A stretch of DNA of 64,000 nt from CAYFZO01 sp965223735 (lineage in GTDB: Bacteria > Pseudomonadota > Gammaproteobacteria > Poriferisulfidales > Oxydemutatoraceae): NCBI GenBank assembly GCA_965223735.1, contig OZ245010.1, forward strand, positions 1,178,001-1,242,000, given 5' to 3'. Within the stretch, counting starts at the first letter, position 1; each line of letters opens with the position of its first letter. A program made the translations under genes and the position numbers. The notes beneath the pieces were generated by a model, which had not been told where the DNA came from, did not search any database, and worked only from the letters and a program-made list of their open reading frames with translations. Of this stretch, positions 25,701 through 33,492 are shown one piece after another.

Positions 25701-28667
25701 CATAAAGAAGCGCTCATCCTCCTCGTCAAGATTGTCGTGTATGATCTCTAAAGGAATCATCCCATTCCTAATAAAGGGTATACTACAACGGAAAGAATCA
25801 AAAGACCTCCTACCAAGACAAGCAGCACCACTACTTATATAATAAAGCATCCCGTCCCTGTCCTCCACCTCACTCTTGGACCAACCGGAAACCCTAAAGA
25901 CAATATTTACAGTTAACACACCATAGTCATTGGGGCTCATTGCCGACCCGCTTCTTGAAGATATATCGACGCCGAAATCACTCGGCGGCCGTTCGTCGCG
26001 CACCGTCCTTGCGTTGACCTGAAACGTCGCGGTGCCGCTGCTCTCACCCACCTCCGCCGGACCCGTCATAACTACATCTATATCCGGCAGGTCCTCTTGG
26101 ATGATGGTCACGGTCGCAGAACCCGCCGACGCCGAAACGGTATAGCCGTCTCCCTCATTCAGGCTCACGGTCATTTTCGTCTCTGGATCCCACTTGCGGT
26201 CGTTGTCGATCAGAATCCTCAACGTCTCTTCCGGCGAATCCGCAGAAAAAATCACCGTCGTCGGCGCCGTGCCTTTAATCACGTCCGCGCCTTCGGGGTC
26301 CACTGCCACTGTCACCGTCACCGTCACCCCCTTCGCCGTGTTCCCGGTCCGCATCAGACCGAAAACCGCCGGCAGGCCCATACGTCGATCATCATCCTCC
26401 TCATTGATGGTCTCCTCGCTCTGCCTCGTGATCGATACCGTCGGCGTTGACACCGGGTCGAACAGGTCATCCACAAGACGGATCATAAGGTCTGCCGTTA
26501 CAGGGTTCGCGCCGTCGGTGACCTGCACCGTCAGAGCATAAACACCGTTGTGGTTATCGTCGTCCGGATTCTCAAAATCCTGCGGCGTCCCGAAGGACAA
26601 CCCGCCCCCCCGCGTCAATGTGAACAGCGACCTATCCTCGCCGCCGACGATCGACCAACTCAGGTCGTCCCCGTCGCCGTCCGTCGCCGTCAGGGTCGTG
26701 ACGAGCGTCAAATTCTCCTCCACCTCAATAGTCTTTTCGCTCGTAATCTCAGGTGTTTCGTCGTCGTCTTGAACGTGCACCACCACTGACCCCATGGTTT
26801 CAGAGACGAAGTAACCATCACCCACCTCCACCCTCATGGTCACATTCGCGGGCGCCTCATCGACCTTGTCGTCGCCGGTCCCCACCGTCAACTGCGTCGT
26901 CTCCGAACCCACCGCAAAGACCACCGTCGCCGGCGGCGTGCCGGGAATCACGCCGTCTGGATCCCTCAACCCTACGTTCACCGTCACCGTCGCCACAGCG
27001 GTACTCTTCATCCGACTGAATATGAAGGTGATGTCTTCGCCTTCGGTGATCATGGCGGAGGCCGCCTCAACCGACACCACCCCCCCCTCGAGATCATCAA
27101 CCTGCGCCTTCAGGAGCAGCGCAATCTCATCGTCTATATTCCAGTCCCAGTCAGTGCTGTGCCTCAAATAAAATTCCGTTCCATCGTCATCAACTGTAAA
27201 ATCCTTGAGGAGCAGTCGCACACTGCCGACGTACAGCACCAGATCATTTCGAGCATCCTCAGCAAGGGCCGGGGCCAGACTAACCCGCAATGTGGTGCCG
27301 AGAACACGAACAGCCTGAACGGTGTAATCAACTCCCCCATACGAAAAACCGGTGTCGTCAAGGTCGCCACCCTCGAAGTCTGATGGTGCCCTGCCATACC
27401 CACGTATGGCGGCGGAAGTAGAGGCGGCCCCCACCGTGAGTGTCGCCGACCATATCCCAATTTCTCTATACTCCGACAGGGCGACGGCGATCGCCCGTTC
27501 CACGGGGTTGTGGCCGTCGGTGACCCGCACCTCCAGTTCATAGACGCCGTCGCCGCCCATGTCGCTCGGAGTCTCTAAATTCTGCGGCATCTTGAAGGAC
27601 AGCTTTCCGTCCTCAGTCAGCGTGAATGCGTCCTCGTCCGCGCCACCGGCAATTGACCACGTCAGGCCGTCCCCGTCGCCGTCCGTCGCCTTCAGCGTCG
27701 TGATCATCGCGGTTGAATTCTCAGGCGCGACGAAGACACTTACACCGGTAATCACGGGGCTTTCATCGTCGTCGAGGATGGTAGTATCCACTCTGCTGCT
27801 ACGTATCTTCACCTGGGCGGAGAGGCCGGGGGTGCGCTTCAGTGCCAGAAAGAAGCGCTCATCATCCTCGTCAACCTGGTCGTTTTGGATCATTAAAGAC
27901 TGAAAACCCACGCTACAATAAAGTGCCTCATCCACCTCACACTTGGACCAGGAATCAAGCTCAAAGCCAACCACATCACTTAACGGAAAAAAGTCATCGC
28001 CGGCCTTTGCCTGCGCCTTTGGATCCATGAGCATGCCTTGTGAATTCATAGAGACGCTGAAATAACTAGGCGGCCGTTCGGCGCGCACCGTCCTTGCGTC
28101 GACCTGAAACGTCACGGTGCCGCTGCTCTCACCCACCTCCGCCGGACCCGTTATAACTACATCTATATTCGGCAGGTCCCCTTGGATGATGGTCACGGTC
28201 GCAGAATCCGCCGACGCCGAAACGGTATAGCCGTCTCCACTATTCAGGATCACGGTCATTGTCGTCTCTGGATCCCACTCGTTGTCGTTGTCGATCAGAA
28301 TCCTCAACGTCTCTTTCGGCGAACTCGCAGAGAAAATCACCGTCGTCGGCGCCGTGCCTTTAATCACGTCCGCGTCTTCGGGGTCCACTTTCACTGTCAC
28401 CGTCACCGTCACCCCCTTCGCCGTGTCCCCGATCCGCATCAGATCGAAAACCGCCGCGCCCCCTACGCTAGCCTCCTCATCGACCTTCTCGCTCTGACTC
28501 GTGATCGATACCGTCGCGAGACCCTGCGCCTTAACGTTTCCGCCAAACCCGTATATAGAGAGAACAACGCACACGGCGAGCACGCACCGAAGCAGGAGCG
28601 GGGAACAACGGCGCAGAGGTGCGCACTCGACAGATTCTGAAGCGCCGACGCGACTTCGCGTTTTCAT
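22773..28667 (-). CDS. Giant secreted surface protein with Calx-beta and cadherin-like repeats and a C-terminal anchor
   Basis: About 1964 residues from the Met at 28667 (the open frame reaches 28775; the Met at 28676 is an alternative). Residue numbers count from 28775. A signal peptide (LLLRCVLAVCVVLSIYGFGG, then KAQG) leads into Calx-beta-like modules near 90-200, 570-670, 780-890 and 1260-1370. Four cadherin-like modules (pattern TATDGDGD-x-L-x-W-S) lie near 350, 680, 1060 and 1540. Two copies of a module starting IWSATLTVG lie near 442 and 1157. About 692 residues separate the two longest internal repeats. The C-terminal 180 residues (YHKYQEEQSKW, GSPNDADRTPNGVV) resemble the choice-of-anchor U domain. 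An eight-Gly run, one membrane helix and an Arg-rich tail follow. A surface adhesin or matrix protein is likely; acidic DGDGD loops suggest calcium binding. Confidence 0.85.
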   Translation of the reverse strand: MKTRSRVGASESVECAPLRRCSPLLLRCVLAVCVVLSIYGFGGNVKAQGLATVSITSQSEKVDEEASVGGAAVFDLMRIGDTAKGVTVTVTVKVDPEDADVIKGTAPTTVIFSASSPKETLRILIDNDNEWDPETTMTVILNSGDGYTVSASADSATVTIIQGDLPNIDVVITGPAEVGESSGTVTFQVDARTVRAERPPSYFSVSMNSQGMLMDPKAQAKAGDDFFPLSDVVGFELDSWSKCEVDEALYCSVGFQSLMIQNDQVDEDDERFFLALKRTPGLSAQVKIRSSRVDTTILDDDESPVITGVSVFVAPENSTAMITTLKATDGDGDGLTWSIAGGADEDAFTLTEDGKLSFKMPQNLETPSDMGGDGVYELEVRVTDGHNPVERAIAVALSEYREIGIWSATLTVGAASTSAAIRGYGRAPSDFEGGDLDDTGFSYGGVDYTVQAVRVLGTTLRVSLAPALAEDARNDLVLYVGSVRLLLKDFTVDDDGTEFYLRHSTDWDWNIDDEIALLLKAQVDDLEGGVVSVEAASAMITEGEDITFIFSRMKSTAVATVTVNVGLRDPDGVIPGTPPATVVFAVGSETTQLTVGTGDDKVDEAPANVTMRVEVGDGYFVSETMGSVVVHVQDDDETPEITSEKTIEVEENLTLVTTLTATDGDGDDLSWSIVGGEDRSLFTLTRGGGLSFGTPQDFENPDDDNHNGVYALTVQVTDGANPVTADLMIRLVDDLFDPVSTPTVSITRQSEETINEEDDDRRMGLPAVFGLMRTGNTAKGVTVTVTVAVDPEGADVIKGTAPTTVIFSADSPEETLRILIDNDRKWDPETKMTVSLNEGDGYTVSASAGSATVTIIQEDLPDIDVVMTGPAEVGESSGTATFQVNARTVRDERPPSDFGVDISSRSGSAMSPNDYGVLTVNIVFRVSGWSKSEVEDRDGMLYYISSGAACLGRRSFDSFRCSIPFIRNGMIPLEIIHDNLDEEDERFFMTLERAPGLVSQVQIRRSRVDTTIIDDDESPVITGVSGFVAPENSTAMITTLTATDGDGDLLMWSSVGGADRDVFTLTEDGKLSFKMSQDFKDPSDADRDGVYELEVRVTDGHNPVEREIAVALSEYREIGIWSATLTVGVASTPTAIRGYGRAPSDFEGGALDDTDFLYRGADYTVQAVRVLGTTLRVSLGQALAEDARNDLVLYVGSVRLPLKNFTANADETEFHWVHNVNWGWNEDDEIALFLTEQLPSISIEAEETRVEESNGEAVFTLRREGSMATALTVGVSVAQASGATVLDGPPATSLLFGSGLGTVPLLVVIEKDDVWEEHTKVTVTVENGEGYVVSPSTSSAAVEVIDDDLPDMTITLKSTATRVTERSRFDVRIVAMTLRDEQPHNDVSVIFDLLFDSAENSDLRFASGSDSTGTGTGTVLFRQGDFKRMEQEGGGFSYIAEQSRRIEIVVDQETESDEKFGVALRAPGAPDAVMLGGAHEITIFGEVITSKGPFDARANSIAVIETLAVIETLELEAIDGDDLIWSIAGGEDKEAFTLTEDGKLSFKTPQNFEKPSDADRNGVYELEVQVMYGGNVATAIIEVNLKEGLFSEPIDSVVVDGVLTSALRSSTFSTTVMITLKEGHWAEVFRYNTSTAMRTFEKVGNSALPMVSTVSISINNGVSLNGGPGSGGELCGGSFSLCIFEVVITSTPSGTPPLRDDEVRARLLGNVGPGGLGDIDGKGGLKLVGGRSLKPGFYAYRQGDSTTQTPLVTDNTRLNIPALPDGTEVEDVETGVFDFTVEMDVFGTHAGGGLAEVLIELRATATAGAVYHKYQEEQSKWIPFVFMPSAPDEMNVRDDRVFSAALDASGQCPEADASRETVESGSCGNSVWCLAHNGVRAGDRCLLLGIRDGSPNDADRTPNGVVLDLGSLGPPLGGSGGGGGGGGAMGMTWLAVLAAGLISGLVSRRLCVRGRRLRPRASRG
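24132..24167. repeat. 18-base tandem duplication within the surface-protein gene
   Basis: AGCGTCTCAATCACCGCG occurs twice in direct succession (24132-24149 and 24150-24167), duplicating the residues IETLAV in the protein. The copies are identical, so the event is recent or the number of copies may vary. Confidence 0.9.
24413..24436. repeat. Hexanucleotide tandem repeat within the surface-protein gene
   Basis: Four perfect copies of CAGTAC encode alternating Gly-Thr residues on the minus strand. Because the unit is six bases, changes in copy number would keep the frame and only lengthen or shorten a Gly-Thr linker. Confidence 0.92.
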
Positions 28668-28676
28668 AGGGAGCAT

Positions 28677-29152
28677 ACGCGGATTGCACTGTGGCGCCGC
28701 GTAGTCCGAAACTGTAATTGAACTGGCCTTCAAAACCATTTGGGTGTACTTTGGCCGGTTTGCTTGGAAGACCATGGTCGCATGTCAGAGCATAGATGCG
28801 CAATATACCACAAGCAGGCGCCGTCTCAATCCGACTTAAAACCGCCCCTTTGGCGGCATATATGGGCAGGCGACCCTACAGAATCCCTTAGAATCTCTTG
28901 AGACAGAAGCCAGCAGGTTGAACCGACGCGCCGGCCCTCTCACTCAGGCAGCCATCCCCGAAGCAGCGGTCGAACAATTCAACAAAAGCATTTTGCGCCG
29001 ACATCCCCGATTGCACCGGGCAACCCGCGCGTGTCAGTGATCCGTGAAAGAAACTCGACCACGCGGCAACCTGAGATTGACGTGTCAACCACCAGTGGTC
29101 CAACGCAAATCAAAGAGCACCCTTTATAATCCGCTTATTTCAAGGAGACACC
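28677..29152. other. Divergent intergenic region between the surface-protein gene and ridA
   Basis: TATAAT at 29125-29130 is a consensus -10 for ridA, 22 bases before its start, but the nearest TTGACG (29077-29082) is 42 bases upstream of it, too far to be its partner. A ten-base imperfect direct repeat (AGAATCCCTT and AGAATCTCTT) lies near 28880-28900. Short frames here do not look like proteins. Confidence 0.4.
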
Positions 29153-29554
29153 ATGGGTAAACGAGTCATCAGCACCGGACAGGCGCCACAGGCCATCGGC
29201 ACTTATTCGCAGGCCGTCGCCGTCGGCGACACCGTCTATCTTTCGGGGCAAATTCCGCTGGCGCCGGAGACGATGGAACTCGTCGTCGGCGATATTGAAG
29301 CGCAGATCCGCAGGGTCTTCGACAACCTGAGCGCCGTCGCCGCCGCCGCAGGCGGCAGCCTTGCCGGCATAGTCAAGTTGAATGTTTTCCTGACCGATCT
29401 TTCAAACTTCCCGACCGTCAACAAAGTGATGGCCGACTACTTCAGGGAGCCCTACCCGGCGCGCGCCGCGATCGGCGTCGCCTCTCTGCCCAAAGGCGCG
29501 GAAGTCGAAATGGACGCGGTCATGGCGCTTGGAGAAAGCACATCGGGCGGCTAA
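29153..29554 (+). CDS. ridA: Reactive intermediate/imine deaminase RidA
   Basis: Hydrolyses the reactive enamine/imine products of PLP-dependent dehydratases, protecting other enzymes. The 133-residue protein has the family signatures IGTYSQAVAVGDTVYLSGQIPL at the N-terminus and PARAAIGVASLPKGAEVEMD, including the conserved Arg that binds the substrate carboxylate. A strong ribosome site (CAAGGAGACACC) precedes the ATG. The gene lies 11 bases before recG, and a ridA-recG neighbourhood is common in gammaproteobacteria. Confidence 0.94.
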   Translation: MGKRVISTGQAPQAIGTYSQAVAVGDTVYLSGQIPLAPETMELVVGDIEAQIRRVFDNLSAVAAAAGGSLAGIVKLNVFLTDLSNFPTVNKVMADYFREPYPARAAIGVASLPKGAEVEMDAVMALGESTSGG

Positions 29555-29565
29555 TATGCCTTGCG

Positions 29566-31635
29566 ATGACACCCATCAATCAACTCCGAGGCATCGGGAG
29601 CGCGGCCGCCGAAAAACTTGAACGCCTCGGCATCCGTCACATCGAGGACCTGCTGTTCCACCTGCCGCTGCGCTATCAAGACCGTACCCGCGTACATCCG
29701 ATCGACTCGCTCCACCCCGGCCACGAAGTCCTGATCGAGGGCACGGTCGGGCAAACACGCGTCGTCTATCGCCGCCGGCGCATGATGCTGGTCAACATCA
29801 ACGACGATACCGGCGATCTGCTGCTGCGTTTTTTCCACTTTTCGACCGCACAGCAAAACAGCCTGCGCCGGGGCGCCCGCATCCGCTGTTTCGGCGAAGC
29901 ACGCAAGGGGCAGTCCCAACTCGAGATGATCCACCCCGAATACCAGTTCGTGAACCTGCGCCGCAACGGCGCCCCGAATGAAAGTTACACGCCGATCTAT
30001 CCGGCCACCGAGGGACTCAGCCAATTCAGCCTGAGAAAATTCACCAGCGAAGCCCTGGTCTGGCTCGCCGCGCCCGGCAGCGAACTCGAGGAACTGCTGC
30101 CGCCCGTGCTGCTCAGGGAGGAACAGGCGATCTCACTGCAAGACGCCATCCGCTACATCCACAGGCCGCCGCCCGACGCCGACGTTGAATTGCTGCAAAC
30201 CGGCGAGCACCTGGCGCAGAAACGGCTGGCGTTTGAGGAGATGCTGTCGCATTCCCTGAGCCTCAAACGCATGCGCGCCGACACCAAAAAACAGCTCGCC
30301 CGCGCGCTGAAAAATGAGGGGAAACTGCTCGCCCGACTCCAACAGCGGCTGCCGTTTGAACTGACGGCAGCCCAGCGCAAGGTCATCGCCGACATCCGCG
30401 CCGACGTACGCAAAGCGGCGCCGATGATGCGCCTGGTGCAGGGCGACGTCGGCTCCGGCAAGACGCTGGTCGGCGTCGCGGCAATGCTCGAGGCGGTCGA
30501 GGCGGGCTGTCAGGCGGCGATGATGGCACCGACCGAAATTCTGGCCGAGCAGCATTTTCACAATCTCAAGGAATGGTTCGACCCGTTTGAGATCAGCATC
30601 AGCCTGATCCTCGGCAAACAGAAAGTGCGCGAACGGCGCAACGCCCTGCGCCAGGCGCGCACCGGTGAAACCAGCATCATCGTCGGCACACACACATTGT
30701 TTCAGGAAAAAGTCGAGTTCGAGCGTCTCGCGCTGATCGTGGTCGATGAGCAGCACCGTTTCGGCGTGCACCAGCGCCTTGCGCTCAAGCAGAAAGGCGA
30801 AGACAACAGCTTCCAGCCGCACCAGTTGATCATGACGGCGACGCCGATCCCGCGCAGTCTCGCGATGACGATGTACGCCGACCTTGACTACTCAGCGATC
30901 GACGAGATGCCGCCCGGCCGACTGCCGGTCACCACCGTCGCCCTGCCCGACAGCCGCCGCGACGAACTTATCGAGCGCGTACGCAAGACCTGCGCCGGGG
31001 GTGAGCAGGTCTATTGGGTCTGCCCGCTGATCGAGAAATCCGACACCCTGCACTACGAAACCGCCGAAGCGACTTTTGAATTGCTGAACCGGAAAATGCC
31101 GGAGATCAAGATCAAACTTATTCACGGGCGCATGAAGCCTGAGGAAAAAGAGACGGCGATCGCCGCGTTCAAGCAGGGTGAGATCCAGCTGCTCGTCGCA
31201 ACCACCGTGATCGAGGTCGGTGTCGATATACCCGACGCCAACCTGATCGTGATTGAAAACGCCGAGCGTTTCGGCCTCGCGCAACTGCATCAACTGCGCG
31301 GGCGCGTCGGCCGCGGCGGCAGGCAGGCCACATGCGCGTTGCTGTATCACCCGCCGCTGTCGGGCAACGCGCGCCGCCGTCTCAACGTGATGCGCGAAAC
31401 CAACGACGGCTTTGAGATCGCACGCGAGGACATGAAGATACGCGGCCCGGGCGAGATCCTCGGCACCCGCCAGACCGGCGAGATGCAGTTCCGGATCGCC
31501 GACCTGACACGCGACTCACAGCAACTCGAGCGGGTGCTCAAAGCTTCCGAGCGGATGTTGCAGGACAATCCTGAGGTATGCGACAAATTGATCAGCCGAT
31601 GGCTCGGCGACTCGGCGAGATACGCCGAGGTCTAG
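29566..31635 (+). CDS. recG: ATP-dependent DNA helicase RecG
   Basis: Branch-migration helicase that remodels stalled forks and Holliday junctions. It has 689 residues, the normal length. The N-terminal wedge domain (RYQDRTRVHPIDSL) is followed by helicase motifs: GDVGSGKTLVG (Walker A), DEQHRFGVHQR (motif II), TATPIPRSLAM (motif III), and the C-terminal motifs TTVIEVGVDIPDA and HQLRGRVGRG. The ATG at 29566 is 11 bases after ridA. Confidence 0.96.
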   Translation: MTPINQLRGIGSAAAEKLERLGIRHIEDLLFHLPLRYQDRTRVHPIDSLHPGHEVLIEGTVGQTRVVYRRRRMMLVNINDDTGDLLLRFFHFSTAQQNSLRRGARIRCFGEARKGQSQLEMIHPEYQFVNLRRNGAPNESYTPIYPATEGLSQFSLRKFTSEALVWLAAPGSELEELLPPVLLREEQAISLQDAIRYIHRPPPDADVELLQTGEHLAQKRLAFEEMLSHSLSLKRMRADTKKQLARALKNEGKLLARLQQRLPFELTAAQRKVIADIRADVRKAAPMMRLVQGDVGSGKTLVGVAAMLEAVEAGCQAAMMAPTEILAEQHFHNLKEWFDPFEISISLILGKQKVRERRNALRQARTGETSIIVGTHTLFQEKVEFERLALIVVDEQHRFGVHQRLALKQKGEDNSFQPHQLIMTATPIPRSLAMTMYADLDYSAIDEMPPGRLPVTTVALPDSRRDELIERVRKTCAGGEQVYWVCPLIEKSDTLHYETAEATFELLNRKMPEIKIKLIHGRMKPEEKETAIAAFKQGEIQLLVATTVIEVGVDIPDANLIVIENAERFGLAQLHQLRGRVGRGGRQATCALLYHPPLSGNARRRLNVMRETNDGFEIAREDMKIRGPGEILGTRQTGEMQFRIADLTRDSQQLERVLKASERMLQDNPEVCDKLISRWLGDSARYAEV

Positions 31636-31696
31636 TATCCCGGGACGGGTTGCGGTGAGCGGCGGCGCGCCGCGCCCCTTCGACCGACCGTGCAAC

Positions 31697-31984
31697 TCAG
31701 CCGAAGTGGCCGATCGCCATGGTCGTGATAAAGACCACCAGCAAAAAGAACAACGCGCCGACGCTGGTGAAAACAAGCGGCGCCCTTGCGTTCTCTTTTT
31801 TCAGAAGCCACCACGCCCCCGCCCCGCAACCGGCGGCGGTAATTACGAAAGCGGCCCAGAAAAGCACCCACACACAGCCGCTCTGACACGAACGCGCCTC
31901 AAACGTGCCGCCGAGCAATTGCGACACCAGAATGACCGTCAGGCCCCAAGCTGTCAGCGCCCACACGGGAAATACGATGTACAT
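31697..31984 (-). CDS. Small membrane protein of unknown function
   Basis: Three hydrophobic helices are predicted in about 95 residues (VWALTAWGLTVILVSQLL, VLFWAAFVITAAGCGAGAWW and ALFFLLVVFITTMAIGHF), separated by a short Cys-containing loop and a basic loop (LLKKENARAP). The Met at 31984 gives a compact protein; the frame extends to 32014. It is convergent with recG. Function is not recognised. Confidence 0.55.
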   Translation of the reverse strand: MYIVFPVWALTAWGLTVILVSQLLGGTFEARSCQSGCVWVLFWAAFVITAAGCGAGAWWLLKKENARAPLVFTSVGALFFLLVVFITTMAIGHFG

Positions 31985-32102
31985 GATGCTTGTGCGTATC
32001 TGTCGGGCCTGCAATCATACCCCATCGCGCCACTCCCGCCATTCGCCCGCCGCGTCCGCCTCATCTGCAACCGCCCATGCAAAACATGTAAAATACGAGG
32101 CT

Positions 32103-32543
32103 ATGCTATCGGAAGCTTCTATCCCCAAGTTTTTGTTTGAATCCGCAGCCGACGCCCAGCGGGCATTCTATGAGGCATTCCAACACTGCGACCTCGAAGA
32201 CATGATGTCGGTGTGGGCTGACGACCGAAACATCGTGTGCGTTCACCCGGGCGGCCCCAGGGTGTGCGGGCCTGAGGCCATACGCGAGAGCTGGGAAAAC
32301 ATCTTCAAGGAACTGGCCGACTGGGATCTTCGCCTGAGCGACGGCCAATGCGTCGAGGACGAACTGCTGTCCGTCCATCAGGTGCAGGAGAACATCTATA
32401 GAGAAGGCAAAATTCAGGCTATCGTGATCGCCACCAACCTGTTCCACTGCACCGATCAGGGGTGGCGAATGATAATGCACCACGCCTCACCCGCGCCGGA
32501 GACGGCGGCGGACATCATCGCCGGGGGACGCAGCCTCCATTGA
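32103..32543 (+). CDS. NTF2-like (SnoaL/DUF4440-type) protein
   Basis: The 146-residue protein has the cone-shaped NTF2-like pattern: an N-terminal helix (DAQRAFYEAFQHCDLEDMMSVW), then DRNIVCVHPGG, GPEAIRESWENIF, and alternating beta strands ending RMIMHHASP. Such proteins bind small hydrophobic ligands or act as isomerases, and the role cannot be set here. The ATG at 32103 (after GAGGCT) suits the family better than longer upstream frames. Confidence 0.78.
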   Translation: MLSEASIPKFLFESAADAQRAFYEAFQHCDLEDMMSVWADDRNIVCVHPGGPRVCGPEAIRESWENIFKELADWDLRLSDGQCVEDELLSVHQVQENIYREGKIQAIVIATNLFHCTDQGWRMIMHHASPAPETAADIIAGGRSLH

Positions 32544-32784
32544 AATCAGGCGGGGGGTTGGGCTCTAGCACGCTGCCTCGCTGATCGTGTGCTTTCTGCA
32601 GACCCCCCTGACCTGTCCGATTTATGGGGAAGCCACGAACCCCCTTGATGGCAATGCGTCTTAGATGCCTATTTGTAATTTCCTCCATGCCCCGTCTGCA
32701 AACTACGCACTTAGGCCATACTGTTGTGTTTCGCAATAGCAACCGTGTTAATAGAGGACGTGGATAAAGCTATCGTAAATTTTG

Positions 32785-33030
32785 CTATTCAGAGAATGCT
32801 TCCAGCAAGTTGCTAATCTCAAAATTCAGTAAAAACTCCGCATAATAACTTTTGAAAATATCTTTCAAATAATCTTGCAAACCGACTTCATCGCCATCCT
32901 TTGAAAGTTGATATTTTTTATTCTTACTTATAATGTACAAAGTATGAAAATAGACTGTTGATATATAACGGTTTTTATCAGTATTTATTTCATTTTCATT
33001 TTTTACCAAAAGGCTTCCATGCTGAAGCAC
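32785..33030 (-). CDS. AT-rich hypothetical protein, possibly truncated
   Basis: An 81-residue frame begins at GTG 33030; the same frame stays open upstream to about 33225 with no usable start codon, so the gene may have lost its 5' end. The product is rich in Lys, Asn, Tyr and Phe, unlike the GC-rich backbone. The flanking 32544-32784 contains nothing that I recognise. The AT-rich composition of this patch suggests acquired DNA. Confidence 0.35.
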   Translation of the reverse strand: MLQHGSLLVKNENEINTDKNRYISTVYFHTLYIISKNKKYQLSKDGDEVGLQDYLKDIFKSYYAEFLLNFEISNLLEAFSE

Positions 33031-33135
33031 CGCAAATTCCTTTTCGTAGAAAAATCCGGGATAAACGGTAAAAATCCCATGCGGCCCTATATGCCGTTTC
33101 GCTTCAGCAACAGAGCTTCTCCCGCTAGAAGTTGG

Positions 33136-33201
33136 AATACGCGGGGATGGATACGTCGCAGATGAGACGGCTACGGGAACTTGAGGGCGAGAACGCCTTG
33201 T
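33136..33201 (+). mobile_element. Fragment of an IS3-type OrfA
   Basis: The frame reads YAGMDTSQMRRLRELEGENA, the leucine-zipper region typical of IS3-family OrfA transposase subunits, which usually continue as R-L-K-K. It then diverges. No other part of the element is visible, so it is a scar. Confidence 0.6.
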
Positions 33202-33224
33202 ATATGCGGAGGAACACTTTGGTC

Positions 33225-33422
33225 ATGTCGAATAAACCTGACAAAATTGATCACAAAAAACCCAAAGAAATACTGAAGAGTAATCCGAAGGTGTCTCACT
33301 CGGTCGTCGCTCAATACCGTGAATTGGAGAGGAAGCTGAAAAAATTAGGCGTGGACACAAAGCCTCGTTACACTTTGTCTCATCCATTTGATGGGTATAT
33401 CTCAGATCTTCTGAAAAAGTAG
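33225..33422 (+). CDS. Small basic protein of unknown function
   Basis: A 65-residue, Lys-rich product (MSNKPDKIDHKKPKEILKSN, then VAQYRELERKLKKLGVDTKP) begins at an ATG with GGAGG 12 bases upstream. It is in frame with the IS3 OrfA fragment, so a fused 96-codon reading also exists from 33132. The amino-acid pattern looks like a real small helical protein. Confidence 0.45.
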   Translation: MSNKPDKIDHKKPKEILKSNPKVSHSVVAQYRELERKLKKLGVDTKPRYTLSHPFDGYISDLLKK

Positions 33423-33492
33423 ATTGAAAAAATCCCTCAAAATCACCTCGGTAAGCGGAAGGTGAGTCCGATCTCATCAGACCAGGAACAAC

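Noticed and set aside
29077..29130. TTGACG plus TATAAT as a promoter for ridA
   Set aside because: The hexamers are 42 bases apart, far outside the 16-18 bases needed; only the -10 element is plausible.
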